Assembly (NCBI GenBank): GCA_963969395.1
Contig: OZ017799.1
Coordinates: forward strand, 25,484,501-25,548,500
From: Pseudoscleropodium purum
Taxonomy: Eukaryota > Streptophyta > Bryopsida > Hypnales > Brachytheciaceae
Reading direction: 5' to 3'
Length of the DNA: 64,000 nucleotides
The stretch's first letter is position 1. Each line of letters begins with the position of its first letter. Below the pieces are notes generated by a model, which was not told the DNA's origin, made no database searches, and saw nothing but the letters and a program-made list of their open reading frames with translations. Position numbers and translations under genes: made by a program. Of this stretch, positions 36,614 through 48,885 are shown piece after piece.

Positions 36614-39600
36614 CTTAACCTAATGTGAAGGAGCATTAGGCTTTTTCTTGATCTATTTTGGAAATTTTTATTGGTGTTGCACATTTTGATTGGGCTCAAA
36701 ATTTTTTGACATTTTTGTACATTTATATTCTTACAATGTTTGTATCTTGTTTCTATTATTGATGCAATTTATTTTTGTATAGAATCATTGAATTGGAGGT
36801 GGGTATTTATATTCTTTGAGAGTAATTGTAGATAGAAGACCACTGGAAATAGCTAATAGATGATCATGGAAAATAGAAATATGATTGGCTAGAGCAAACA
36901 CAAAATCATTGGCAATATGTTTGTACTTTAGTGTTTGTACAAAATTTTAGTAAGAAATATTCTTTTAGAGTATTTCTTTTCAGTGTGATCAAGTTGAATA
37001 CACAAATGTTGGTTTGGAATTTTCTTTTGATAATTTTGACTTTTTTCTATGATTTTTTAGCTCATAGAGTTTTTTTCAATATCATTTTTTACATTATATT
37101 ATATTTCTTCTATTTGTTGTGTCCAATTCTGCACCTAGTATTAGAAATATCAAGTTTGATAGATCAAATGATTTAAATTCTAGATCTACATTTTAGTCGA
37201 CATGTTTTATTGAAGAGATTGATATTCCTTCCAACATTATTTTGTTGTCTTTGAATTTCTCTATGTCACTTAGAAAATCTCTAATGAAACAACCTACAAA
37301 AAAGAAGAATCAATAAAATTCCTCTTCATTGGAAAAACATACTAAAATGATTTTTACTACAACCAATTTTTAGCATTTATATTACAAGTGATTTTCCATC
37401 TCACAAGCATTTTTTGTTTTTAATGTTTTTTGTGTTACCAATTCAATGAATCTCTACCCCGGGTCATTCAAAGTATGAATTTAGTAATTATTCTTGTAAT
37501 CTAAAGTAATATTATCATTGCAATTTGACTTTAACCAATTGTCATAAAGAATTTGTAAATGACATCATGACATCAATAATTGTGTTGTTCTTCAAGATCT
37601 ACTTTTGAGTCCAATTGTATTTGATCCTTTATATGAATAGAAACATGGGCTAGTTAGACCAACCAATTAAATGATTATAGAAACGATTCAACAATGGTTT
37701 TAAAATCTAGGTCTTTAATCTAGTCAAAATTTGTTGCAAATCTAAACAAATTATATAATTCAATTTCTTTAGCATGATCACATTTTTTTTTTTTTTTTTC
37801 ACAAAGCAACATCATGGTTTGAAGTTAACAAAATTTAGTGTATTAGTGCATGTGGGCATGCATATGAAAGGAAGATCCATTGAAAATCAAGAGCACATAT
37901 AAGTTTCAAACTCAAGTCATACACAAGGCAATTATAGCTAGAAGAGGTCATCCAAGGCATTGAGGAACTTTAGTCCTCATAATTCTCAAATGCACAATTT
38001 TGAAAATTTTATACATCTATAAACTATTATAAGGATTGGCATCTTTTTACAAACTACTTGGATTAGCTTCTACTCACTAATATCTAAAAATTTTGAATTG
38101 CTGTAAGTGTAATTATTCTTCATATAGTACTAAAGTTTTAAATAAACAACAATGCAATTTCTATTTATTGGGTAAAAATTATTTATTATCATCCTCCTTG
38201 TAACGTGTATAGAGGAGCTACAAAAATAAACTTCATTAGTCGTCTAATTTTCTTTACCTTGAATAATTGCCTAGCGTTTATTTTTTCTAAAAAATCTCTA
38301 AAAAATCCTGGAGAAGATTCAAAATCTATGCTTACTTTAGCAAAAAAAAAATGGGACCAAATTTTCTATTTGTAGCAATTTGGTTGAATACACAAATGTT
38401 GATTTTAAGTATTATTTCTATTTTTTGTAAATATGTCTAAATATCCTTTTTTGCAATTTTTTACTATTTTATTTTATTTAATTAGAAGATTATTTTATTC
38501 TTAATCTTTCCAAGCACACATCTTAAATCTCCAAAAAAGATTCCATATATTTTTAGATTTATAAAGCACATCTAATTTTTAAAAATTACATGTATAAAAC
38601 CCGTTAGAATGCAAGAAATACTACTTGTGTATTTTGCAATCATATTGCAACATTTACTTTTTTACATGCAAATAAATAGCCATGTTTATTTATGTAAATT
38701 GAAATGGAAGTCAAAAGTAAAAGAATTCTAAGTAGATTTTAGATCTATCTAAGCACAAACATTGATGAATCAACAATTGTTGAATTTAGGAAGATATTGT
38801 TCAAATGTAGATCTTTGTTGCAAAGATATTCAACAATTTATAGTTCTACAGCCTAAAAAAAATCCAATTCTAATCAAAATTACAATTTGCTTGAAGCTTT
38901 TAATTTCCTTACAAAATGAATCAAAATTGGTTGAAATTCAATATAATGATTGTTGTCATTAATAACCTTGTTACCTAATTAACTAGCTCATTGGGTGGCT
39001 TGCTAACTTGGGCTTAGTTGGTTTTGATTTCATTTGGAAGATAAAACCATATATGATATTGACCTAGATTAATAACTTCAATTATCAAAAGATTTAAGAA
39101 CAAAGTAGCCTACTAATTTAAAAAATGGATATATTGAAATTTTTTTATGCACAATCAAACACAAATGCTCTAAAGATCAATAATACTTTATACAAGTAGC
39201 AACATCATATATTATTATTATCAATTCATGATAAAAAAAAAAAAGATGTTAGGGCATTTCAACTAAAGAAAAAAAAAAGCATTGTAATTACAAGATTGTA
39301 CAACAATTAGTGTTGTACTAATATTTATTAATGAAAAAAAAATAAAGAGCTAGCATGGTAGGTTAGTAGGTATGAACACATGCAGATATACAATTGGGTA
39401 GTAACAAAGAATGGATGAGTTACATGCCTTGAAACAATTGCAAGACACTTTTGGAGCTAGAGTCCTTGCTATTGATCATTTGCAATATAGTGTGTTGTTC
39501 TTGACCATCATCACCTTGCATCAATTGTTGGATGCTAGTGGTTGTAGTGGGAAAGAACTAGTATCAATGATGTAACCACAGACATGTTGCGTATGTCATC

Positions 39601-41398
39601 ATGCAAGTCCACATTATGTGCATTCCTAGAAGGAAGTGCCCATTGGGGATAGTCATGTTTACTCGAAACATGACCCAATACAACAGTGTGGCCATTAATA
39701 AGTGGGATTTGGTAAATAAGCGAGCACAACTATATGAAAATGATGCCAATTGTGTCCCTACTAAGCTTTGAGCTTGAAATGGAATATGGCAGAATCCCCA
39801 AAAGACTTGAGGCAATGATAACAAGGTAATATCAATGATGCGGATGAAATATTGGTCAATAGTCCAAGGTTATATAGCACCAATATGTTTTGGTGCTTAT
39901 TGACACCATTTAATTTATTATAATGATTTAATTACTGCACTTAACTATTATTTCTATTAATAATGGTTCTTTCAAGTTAACTTTACACAATGCTCTCCCT
40001 TTTTATTTTCCTACAAATGTTAAGAATTTATTTTTCAAATCCCTCAGTTTGATTATACTTCAAAAATTCGATTAGGGCTTAATCCCTCTCCCTCCCTATT
40101 CAAAAATTCAAACCAATTTTATTAAATTCAAATATATTTGGAATTATCCATACAATAATATAATATTAATAAACTCTTTATGTTTACACATGCACGTTCT
40201 TGGATTGCTACTCATTCCAATTATATCCAATGAAATGCATGCAAATTACTATATTCAATTGAATAATATTATAAAGATATCAACTTCTTCATGGCTATAT
40301 TATGAACTTCAAATTTGTACAAGTATTTGGGCCATGCAGATTGAAACAATCATATATAAATAAATAGGCCAAGATTAAGGTTGGTGCTCTGTTGGAACTT
40401 AAGTCTTCATGGCAATTATCTTAATTTGCGATTATGGTTTTAATAAAGGCACACCTCTACATAATGTCACCTACCACCTTTGATACCAAATAAGTGTCAT
40501 TACTGATAGTACTACCTAATCCAAAGAACCTCATTGAAGACTTGGTCAACTAATAAATACTTTCTACATAGACTTCAAAAATAAAAGAATTTGGAGGAGA
40601 TGGAAATGAACATGAATTGAATCTTCACATAGAAACACCAATAATGTTTGAGAATTTGTGTAGATAATGTAGCTAGAGTAGAGGTTGACATTTTCTAAAA
40701 GGATAAGAAGTTAAACAATGTTTATTTTAAGTTAATAATTGAAAAAACTAGCTATTACATGAAAAAAACTACTCCACAAGAATGAGAAGTATTCTTCTAG
40801 TTGTCTTAGTTCAAAACTAGAAAAATCATTTTGCCTTCTAAAAAGCTAATTCCAAATATGAACATGTTGTTTTGTGATTTGCACTTAAAATTGGGCCTAT
40901 GTGGTGTCCACGCAACATGAAATCTTGCTCCACCTACTCTTTGAGAGAAATTACTACTTCTAGACTACATAGCATTCTTCATTAAAATGCTCATTGCAAG
41001 AACATCAAAAAACCCATAAAATTTCATTTTTTTAATAGCTCACATTGAAAGATGAAAACATAGCTAATTTGGAGCATGAGGAGGTGTAGGGTGTGAAGAT
41101 ACATACTACTATAAGTCAAAAGGTGAACTAGATTTAAGCAAGTAGAACAGTGATGAAGGAGGCAAATTGTCTTGAAAAGCTCTAATTGAGATTCTATAAG
41201 TGGGATGTGGAAGGGCAAGGAGTGAAGTGGGGAAGGATTAGTCTCTCAATTTGCCTCTTCATTGATAGGATTGTTATGGTAGACATGCAATATTTTATCT
41301 AGCACAATGATTGAAAAGTTGATATGAGATTGAGTCCTAATAGGTTTATGATTAATTTGACTTTAATAAAGGATACTTTGGTTTTACTACCATAAGGC
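36614..41398. other. AT-rich intergenic DNA
   Basis: No intact gene. A weakly coding-like minus-strand patch at about 39420-39820 (for example GDDGQEQHTILQMINSKDSS) may be a decayed gene but cannot be assigned. Long homopolymer runs are frequent. Confidence 0.35.
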
Positions 41399-41620
41399 CA
41401 ATGGTGCTAGAGTGTGAGCGGGGAGCAATGAGCGTTGAGCGATGAACAATTAGATTTGAGCGCTCACTACGAAGAATTTTACTAAAAATAGACATGTTAG
41501 AGTAATAAATAGGGTTGTCAAATCTAAATATAGAAATGTCAAAAACCAAAAATAAAAAAATATATCTAAGAAATTACAATTTTTTTATTAAAAAATAATG
41601 AATTTTACATTCAAATGTTG

Positions 41621-41735
41621 CATGAATGAGTATGAATGAAGGACTAGCATTTCCCACAAGTAGATGATTTTTCAACCATAGACTTGATGAATGAATGAGC
41701 TTCATTCATATCATCCATTCATCATCCATCCTCCC
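41621..41735. repeat. Left subterminal ATGAATG-type repeats
   Basis: Several copies of ATGAATGA/G and its inverse TCATTCAT or CATCCATTC are clustered about 200 bp inside the left end of the 13.3-kb element. Subterminal repeats of this kind are often transposase-binding sites; that role is inferred. Confidence 0.5.
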
Positions 41736-42238
41736 AAAACTTTCTTTACATATTTGTAACATGTCTTAAAAAAATGAACTTTTTTTCCTTATAAAAATAA
41801 TAATTTACAAATTTTGTGAAGTTTGCATTGTTGACTTTAAAACTTTGTTAACTACTCTAAGGTTGGTTGTGTTCTTTGTAACTAAGGAACTCTTAGAAGG
41901 TTCATTTAGAGATATGTAACAATCAGTTGTACAATGTTGTTTCATTATATGATAAATTCTCCTTGGAATTTAGTAGCACTTTCAAGATTCATTTGTAGAA
42001 TTGTAACATTTCTTTCTACAATGTTTCGTTGGCTGAATTTAGCCTTTTCTTATGTATTTTTTTTATGTTTATGGTTTTACAAATCATTTTAGTTCTCTTT
42101 AAGTTGCTAAAAACTATTTCCACCTTAAACTAATTAGAATTTAGCGTCTGTGTCAACTACTTCAATGGGCCATTTTGTATCCACTTCTAAACAAAAGTAG
42201 TTTTTCAACCTAATACTACAAGATGAATATATAACATT

Positions 42239-45200
42239 TTATAGATTGCTACCTACAAGAAGTAGCTTCACTTCATCAAAGCTCAAACTTGGTGTATGTA
42301 TATACTTATTGTCCTCAAAATTTGCCTTGCAAATGAATATAAAGACATAATACAAATACTTGTAGTTCACCTAGGATTTCCTACTACCAAATGCAATTGT
42401 ATTCATGGTGATGAAGTCTTCGTAGGTACAAGCAGGAAAGTCTGAAATTGTGACTCGATAGACCTTCTGGTTGGGAAAGATGCCGGATAGTAGAGTTATC
42501 ACTCTACCATATCCAAGATATGGAATAACGACTACGGATTGAACAACAACTTTTAGGTTTCGTGCTGTCTCCCATTTATTCCGGTGGTCAATTGTAGGTG
42601 CATTAGGATTACGTCGTATGGTCCTATCCAATTGCTTTGTCAGGTGCATATCACCGTCAAATGGTTTCAAATTGCTATCTGGCTGTTTTGAGTGAAGGAA
42701 AGATACACCTCCATCTATACACTCTTCGTTAAAGAAATGGAGCATTGCTTTGCCTAGTTCATGAGTTTGCAATTGAAATCCTACTTCTTTCAGAGAATGG
42801 ATCTCTGATTTGGTAAGATGTGTTCGACATGCAATAGGCTACACATTTGGCAAAGGAGGCCAGACATGAATCCACTTGACCTTAGAGCCTCCTACACAAT
42901 ACGTAAAGTCATCTGCACAAAACCAAAAATCAAAGTTGATGATGGCCTTGGTTCCATATTCTGTCATATGACCATTGTAGGTAGGTGTTGGTGTTCCATT
43001 CTTGCTTGACTTGTTTATCTTGGCCCCACATTTCTTCGTCATCCCAACTTGAACTCCGTGACAAGTCTTTCCTTCCTTTTTGCATCTAGCAATGTGCCAT
43101 AAAGTAGGGTTGCAGTTTGTTTCAAGTACCTTGGTAGCATGGGGACATAGGGTGCTTGGTCGTCCTTCCTCTATCAACATTGGTGTTGGTGTTGGCATTG
43201 ATGCGCCTACTTCAGTGCGCGCTCTAGTTGACCAAGTTTGAACTTTGGGTGCAAAAAAGTTCATTGTATTGTGGTAGTGAGAATCACTATCTGACCCAGG
43301 TGGTAGGTTTAGTTTACGCTTTGAAGAACCAAATACTTCTTCCCCTTCCAAGTGGGGAACTTTTGTGGTGAATAGACAAGCATATGGTAGTTTGGCAATA
43401 GTCTCAGCAAAGTTTGTTGAATTTCTGGTTCGTCTTGCAGCTCGTAGGTGAAGTTCATCTAAGTGGGGACCAATTCCAGATGCATAACCTTGGAGGTATG
43501 CCCAATAATTAGTCGATTGTTGTATAGCCCACATCATGTCATTAGTAGTGGCAATGTACAAGTATGTTCCCCTCTTCCCAGACATTTGCAACCATTTGTT
43601 GTGAATTGTCTCAACCAAATTGCATGAAGGCATTTTGGCCAGTTCTTCTAAATTCAAGTTTTGTACTAGTTACAACAATTTAAAGTAACAATATAAGGCT
43701 TCCTTGATTCTAAAACTGTCATTCAAATATTAAGAATTTTATATGTTCAAATCAAATTTGTACGAATTCAGTAGATGTGAATGAAAACAATTAAATAGAA
43801 ACCATATATACATTTAGGATAGTAAAATAACTACTCCATGAATAGAAGTTGAACAATTAAGTAGAAAAATTGAAATGGAAGGAGGCATGTATCTTACCAA
43901 CTCTAAGAATCCACCCCACTGTCGATATTAGAAGTGCCAAAAATCCAACCAAATCATCTAGTTGTCGAAGACAATCCTCTAATGGCCTAATGCAACCCTT
44001 GAAGAAAGCCACCAACCCTTAATTCTAAGGTATCTTTCTTCTGCTTCTACCATTGTCTTTGCATCCTTGTATTGTTTGCAAAGCTTCTTGTGAGTTTTTT
44101 GGAATTCAAGTCAAATGAGTTTCTGTATGTCTGTTCAATGAAGTTGTCCAATGAAGTAGATAAGAGCGCTCTTGATCTTGCATGGATTCTTGCTTGTTGC
44201 TACTTCCATACACCACCCGAACAACATTTCAATTTGCCATTGCATTATTAGCTATAAAACCCCTGAAATGTGGAGAAGAAACTCCATGGCGTGCCATAAC
44301 TAAGTTAAGGGATCTCCACATCTATTCTTAGGATTGAGCATCCTTGCTCATCATGTCACAAACGCAAATAGTTTGAACCTGACAAAATTTAGGGTCGTAT
44401 ACATGGCAGCCATTAACATCCATCCTTTCACCCTCTTTACATGATCAAACATGCACCAAGAATTTTGCAAGTCTCCCCCGGTTGCATTCGCTTTACCAAA
44501 TCCACTCCACTTCCCGGGCCTTCCTTAGACATCTTAAAAAAATAAACCTTATCTTTACCTTGGCTTGGAAATACACTATCTTGAATAAATGAGTAAATAC
44601 TCTTCATTTTCAATGAGATAATGTTGTTAATGGGTCCTCCACTTGTACTATGATGGAAATTAGAGATGGTATTTTGAATATTCAATGAACTGAGTATTTG
44701 AAATTTATCCATGATTGCTTCAAGGGCCTCTCCGCGAAGTGGCTTTCAGTCACTTTGTAGTCCCTCCTCTCCAAACTTCTCTTTGAGCTCCTCTCCAAAC
44801 AATTTAGATGTAAGGAATTCCTTGCTAGTAGAAAGTCGTATGGCCGAATTTGTTGTTGTAGGCCTCCTTAATACCTCTTCACCAATCAAAGATGTTGTTC
44901 GATCAACAAAATCACGACAAATGCCTCTACCCATAGGATGATCATGAATTCCAACATGGATATAAGCTCTGGAAAGGCCTAAAGAGTTCAAGACCCTATA
45001 CATGCAACAAGGGCACAAAGCTTTGCAGGAAAAAACTTGTTTGCATATTTGACATACAAGAGTAGACTTTGATGGAGACTGGTCTCTTACAAAGAAGATG
45101 CTAGGTGATGACCCCTCCAACTCTGTCTCATTTTTGCTGCTACTTCAGCGTAGTCTAGGGCAAGCTTTGTTTTTGCAAACTAGGTAGTCTACACACAAGG

Positions 45201-46035
45201 AGTAGCGGAACTTCAAGCCAAAGTCGTTTGCAATGTTTGTAGTGTGTGTGTGTGTCCAATTATGGCCATCAAATTTACAATCCATGCCTTGTAGTTGTTG
45301 ACCTATAGAAGATGAAGAAGTTGAATTGGGTTGACTTTCGAAAAGAGATGTTGAAGAAAGAAGAGGAGGTAATTCAAAAAGAATGTCTCCATTAAATGAT
45401 TGAAGAAGATGTTGTATAGATTTACAACGAAGTGTACCGAGGTTTAAGAACTTCAATCCATTTCGTGCGTGTGGATGACTTTGCATATCCTTAAGGCATT
45501 TTAAGATGTTCACAAACTTGGATGCCCTCTCATGAACTAAAGGATGCAACATGCTATTATGTTGAATGTCGTCCGTACTTCAAATAGTATTTGTACACTT
45601 TTTGGATACAGTAGGTAGTTTGCGACTTACATCAATGAAAACAGTAGTATCATTGTTGGAAGACTCCGTAAGATCAATATGGCTATGAATCGAAGACTCT
45701 ACTTTCACATAAATTCCTGAAGACTTTTGAATAGTAGAAGTAGCAGACCTAGGTGTCACTGATCTAGTGAAATTAGGAGTGCCAAATGCATGATACTTGC
45801 CTTGAGAAAGCCTCCAGCCATCTTTGGAGTCTGTTTTGATCTTCGATAGCATGAATGTAGATGTGACTTGAAGTCCCTGAGAATCAAATAGCTCTTTTTC
45901 CACCCATAGAGACGACAACTCTAAATTGAAGTGTACACTAAGAATCAAAGTAGATACCTATACACTACTAGCATCACTACAAGGAAAAGAAATTGGAATG
46001 TTGGACTCTTCACCACGAACAAGTGCCATGGCCAT
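42239..46035 (-). pseudogene. MULE-like transposase (zinc finger, RNase-H-like core, SWIM remnant), broken
   Basis: Reading frames follow one another on the minus strand from a start near 46035. The first part (45580-45948) is unidentified. A region at 44746-45200 carries a Cys/His finger of FLYWCH/GCM1-like appearance (CVDYLVCKNKACPR, TLVCQICKQVF, AYIHVGIHDHPMGRG). The RNase-H-like core at about 43900-44440 reads YDPKFCQVQTICVCDMMSKD, then HGVSSPHFRGFIANNAMAN. The part at 42839-43657 includes CNLVETIHNKWLQMSGKRGT. The C-terminal piece (FPACTYEDF, then YLYYVFIFICK in a shifted frame) is where a SWIM finger would lie; its second half has lost the C-x-H. At least six stops and several frame changes break it. 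Finger, DDE-like core and SWIM in this order suggest Mutator-like (MULE). The product would act at the ends of the 13.3-kb element. Confidence 0.6.
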
Positions 46036-46343
46036 ACTGGCATGTGTATACAATCTACAAATTCCTATAGAATGTCATTGCTTATTTAGAACTATTGGTA
46101 GAATTCCAAAGGTTTCTAGTGATAATAGGTAAAAGACAAAGAGATAGTGGACATGGATTAGAGCTTTTTATGTAGGATTTTGGTAATTTGAAATTTGAAA
46201 TTTGAATTGAAAGCCTTATATTTAAGGATTTTATGCACGGCCAACAACTGATTTTTTTAATTTAGTTACCAGTACCCAATCTTTTGAATTATGAATTATA
46301 GATAGCTCCACATTTACATTGAAGGGTGATTAGAAGGCCCCAA
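46036..46343. promoter_or_regulatory. Divergent intergenic promoter region of the composite transposon
   Basis: 308 bp between the putative start codons of the minus-strand transposase (46035) and the plus-strand unidentified gene (46344). AT-rich; no specific promoter element could be pinned down. The head-to-head arrangement suggests shared control. A near-perfect direct duplication ATTTGAAATTTGAA occurs near 46190. Confidence 0.4.
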
Positions 46344-47085
46344 ATGGAGGCCTCTTCCAATGTAGTGGTAGTATATTCAAATGTAAGAGTGATTATCAAG
46401 CAGTTGAGCGAAGAACAAATGATCTTATTGACCGTTTATATTATGGTCAATAAATGTTTTTTTTCAAGAAACTATAATGAATCAAATGAGAATACATTCA
46501 TTAGACTTGAAGAGCGCTATATATCGAAGAGTTTGTGGTGTTGCCAATGAGAAAGTCGAGTTTACTTTCTTGGATTTTTTTGGTTGGAGGGATGCCAAAA
46601 GGTTCCAATAGAAAGAAACGTATGGTAGGACTTTGCTTTTCTAGTAAGAAACAGCTAAAGAAATCGAAGATGTTTAGACATTTGCAGAATTCCAATGGTG
46701 GTGAGATTAGTAGCATTGTTTGGACCTTGTCTGTGGATGGTGGGGTTGAAGATGTACCTTTTGAACACAAGTATAGTTTGACACAAAATAGTGAAGGAAT
46801 GGATATTGCCAAGCTTGACACTGTTGATGAATTTGAAGTGGACGTATGCCAACTGAGTATACTAGAGAAGAACATGTCTCTAGTGATCAGCATAGAGTTG
46901 ATAAGTTCATGTATTCATTACTAGGACTAGAGCCATTAGACTGTGAGGAGTTAATTGTATGTATTAAATATTTTTTGTTAGAGGTGAATTTGACACCAAA
47001 CTTCATTTTGTGTATTTCGAGAAGACAATTCCAATGGTATATAGCATGCAAAAAATGGAGTGGTTTTGAATGTTTTACGGCCTAA
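46344..47085 (+). pseudogene. Unidentified transposon-borne gene, broken
   Basis: A start at 46344 opens a frame reading MEASSNVVVVYSNVRVIIKQ. Coding-like sequence continues across frame changes: RLEERYISKS, then MRKSSLLSWIFLVGGMPKGS, then VWTLSVDGGVEDVPFEHKYS, KLDTVDEFEVDVCQLS, and finally GLEPLDCEELIVCIKYF ending at TAA 47085. No catalytic motif or known domain is recognisable. There are no obvious introns; two or more indels split the frame. It lies between the transposase promoter and the methyltransferase gene on the methyltransferase strand, so it is probably part of the element's cargo. Confidence 0.5.
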
Positions 47086-47621
47086 AAACTAATTTAGCAT
47101 CTTCAAATCTTCTCTGAAATCTTCTGAATTAGTTGTTTTTTCAACCAAATCTTGCCCGAATATTTTTAGGAGGTTTTACCAATTTTAGTAAAATTCCTCG
47201 TAAGTTCAAAAACTCTGAAAAAAATTTGGATTACTTGTGAGGTTATAATCTATGTGCCCCAAAAATTTAAACCGAAAATCTTAGAAATCACAGATTTTAT
47301 TTGAAAGATTCCTTTGGCCTATATCTACCAATTTCTTCCTTGTTTTTTGGTTTTTTTTGAGACCAAAGACCAACTCCATGGGCTAGTCTTCGGTTTGCTT
47401 TGATATAGTCTTCTTCCTTTTCCATTGTTGTGTTCTAGCTTAGGGTTGCTTTCACAATGAATTTATGGAGTGGCATGCTGCACAAGGATGGAGAGGTGCA
47501 CGGCGACGGATGGGAGGGTGTCCCTGACAGCATTGAAGGCATCAATGCGATGGAAGCTCAAGTTCCTAGGGATCCTCAAAAGGTGCCATTTTTGAACACT
47601 CCTTTTTCAAGTTGTAAATTT

Positions 47622-48885
47622 GACCTCGTTGATGAGGTCACTTTTTTGAGGGTTTAGGAGATCACTCAAATGGTTTTGGTTTAAGGGTTTTAGATTTTCA
47701 TAAGATTGCAGTTCTAGGGTTTGAAACTTGACTTCGTTAACAAGGTCACATTCTTGGGCTTAGTATAGTCTTTCTAACACGATTTCTAATTTTTATGCAT
47801 AATTTGAAATTCTATCTATGGATTGTTGAATTAGATTGGAAAGTGTGACCTTGTTAACGAGGTCACTTTTTCGAGATTTTTGAAATCACTAAGATAATTT
47901 CAACTTAGGATTTATGTTTCACTTTTTTTTGTAAAGACTATTGAAATAGATTGGAAAATGTGACCTTGTTAACGAGGTTACTTTTTCAGGGTTTTTAGAG
48001 ATGACAAAGATAGTTTAGTTTTGATTTCAGGCTTCACTTTTTTCCTACAGACTGTTGAAATAGATTGCAAAATGTGACCTTGTTAATAAGGTCACTGTTT
48101 CAAGGTTTAGGGAGATGACAAAGATTGTTTAGTTTAGATTTTAGACTTTGCTTTTTCTTAGAAGATTGTTGAAATAGATTGCAAAATATGACCTCATTAA
48201 TGAGGTCACTTTTTTGGATTTTTGGAGATGACAAAGATAGTTTAGTTTTGATTTTAGGCTTTGCTTTTTTCTTGCAAACTATTGAAATAGATTGCAAAAT
48301 GTGACCCCATTAATGAGGTCACTTTTTCAAGGTTTAGAAAGATAACAAAGATTGTTTAGTTTAGATTTTAGGCTTTGCTTTTTTTTTTAGAAGAGTACTG
48401 AAATAGATTGCAAAATATGACCTTGTTAACGAGGTTACTTTTTTGGGGTTTTCAGAGATTACTAAGAGAATTCAGTTTTGACTTTAAGCTTCACTACTTG
48501 AAATACATTGAAAAAACTAACCTCATTAATGAGGTCATTTTTTCAGATTTTTTAGAGATCACTCATATGGTTTCAATTTCAAATTTAGGCTTCCCAATTT
48601 TTGCTATGGAGTGCTGAATTACATTGGAAAAAGTGACCTCATTAATGAGGTCTCTTTCTTCGGATTTTTAAGAGATCACTCACATAGTTTAGTTTTGACT
48701 TTAGGCTTCATTGTTTTTTTTTAACATTGTTGAAATACATTGGAAAAACTAACCTTGTTAATGAGGTCACTTTTTCAGGTTTTCTAAAGACTCACTTAGA
48801 AAATCTAAACTTAAGTCTTAGGTTGAAAATGTATTTTTTCGATGCTTACTTTAGGCCAAAAATGTGTTCTCGTTAACGAGGTGAC
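47622..48885. repeat. 12-unit array of evenly spaced palindromes
   Basis: A palindrome with consensus GACCTCGTTAACGAGGTC recurs at 47622, 47730, 47847, 47962, 48076, 48190, 48303, 48419, 48519, 48635, 48751 and 48866. The step is 113-117 bp except for 108 and 100 once each. The spacers are also related (TTGAAATAGATTG-AAAATG before, TTTTTCA-GGTTT after), so this is a tandem repeat of about 115 bp whose best-conserved part is the dyad. It lies in intron 1 of the methyltransferase-like gene. Most differences between units are CG changed to TG or CA inside the palindrome. Confidence 0.85.

Noticed and set aside
39420..39824. Possible coding remnant on the minus strand
   Set aside because: A short stretch reads plausibly, but there are no conserved motifs, borders or partner exons, so no gene is claimed.
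45240..45255. TG microsatellite as a regulatory site
   Set aside because: It sits within a transposase reading frame and is best seen as a simple repeat.
47622..48885. CRISPR-like look of regularly spaced palindromes
   Set aside because: The spacers are homologous to each other and about 95 bp long, there are no cas genes, and the setting is a plant intron. It is a tandem repeat with a conserved dyad.
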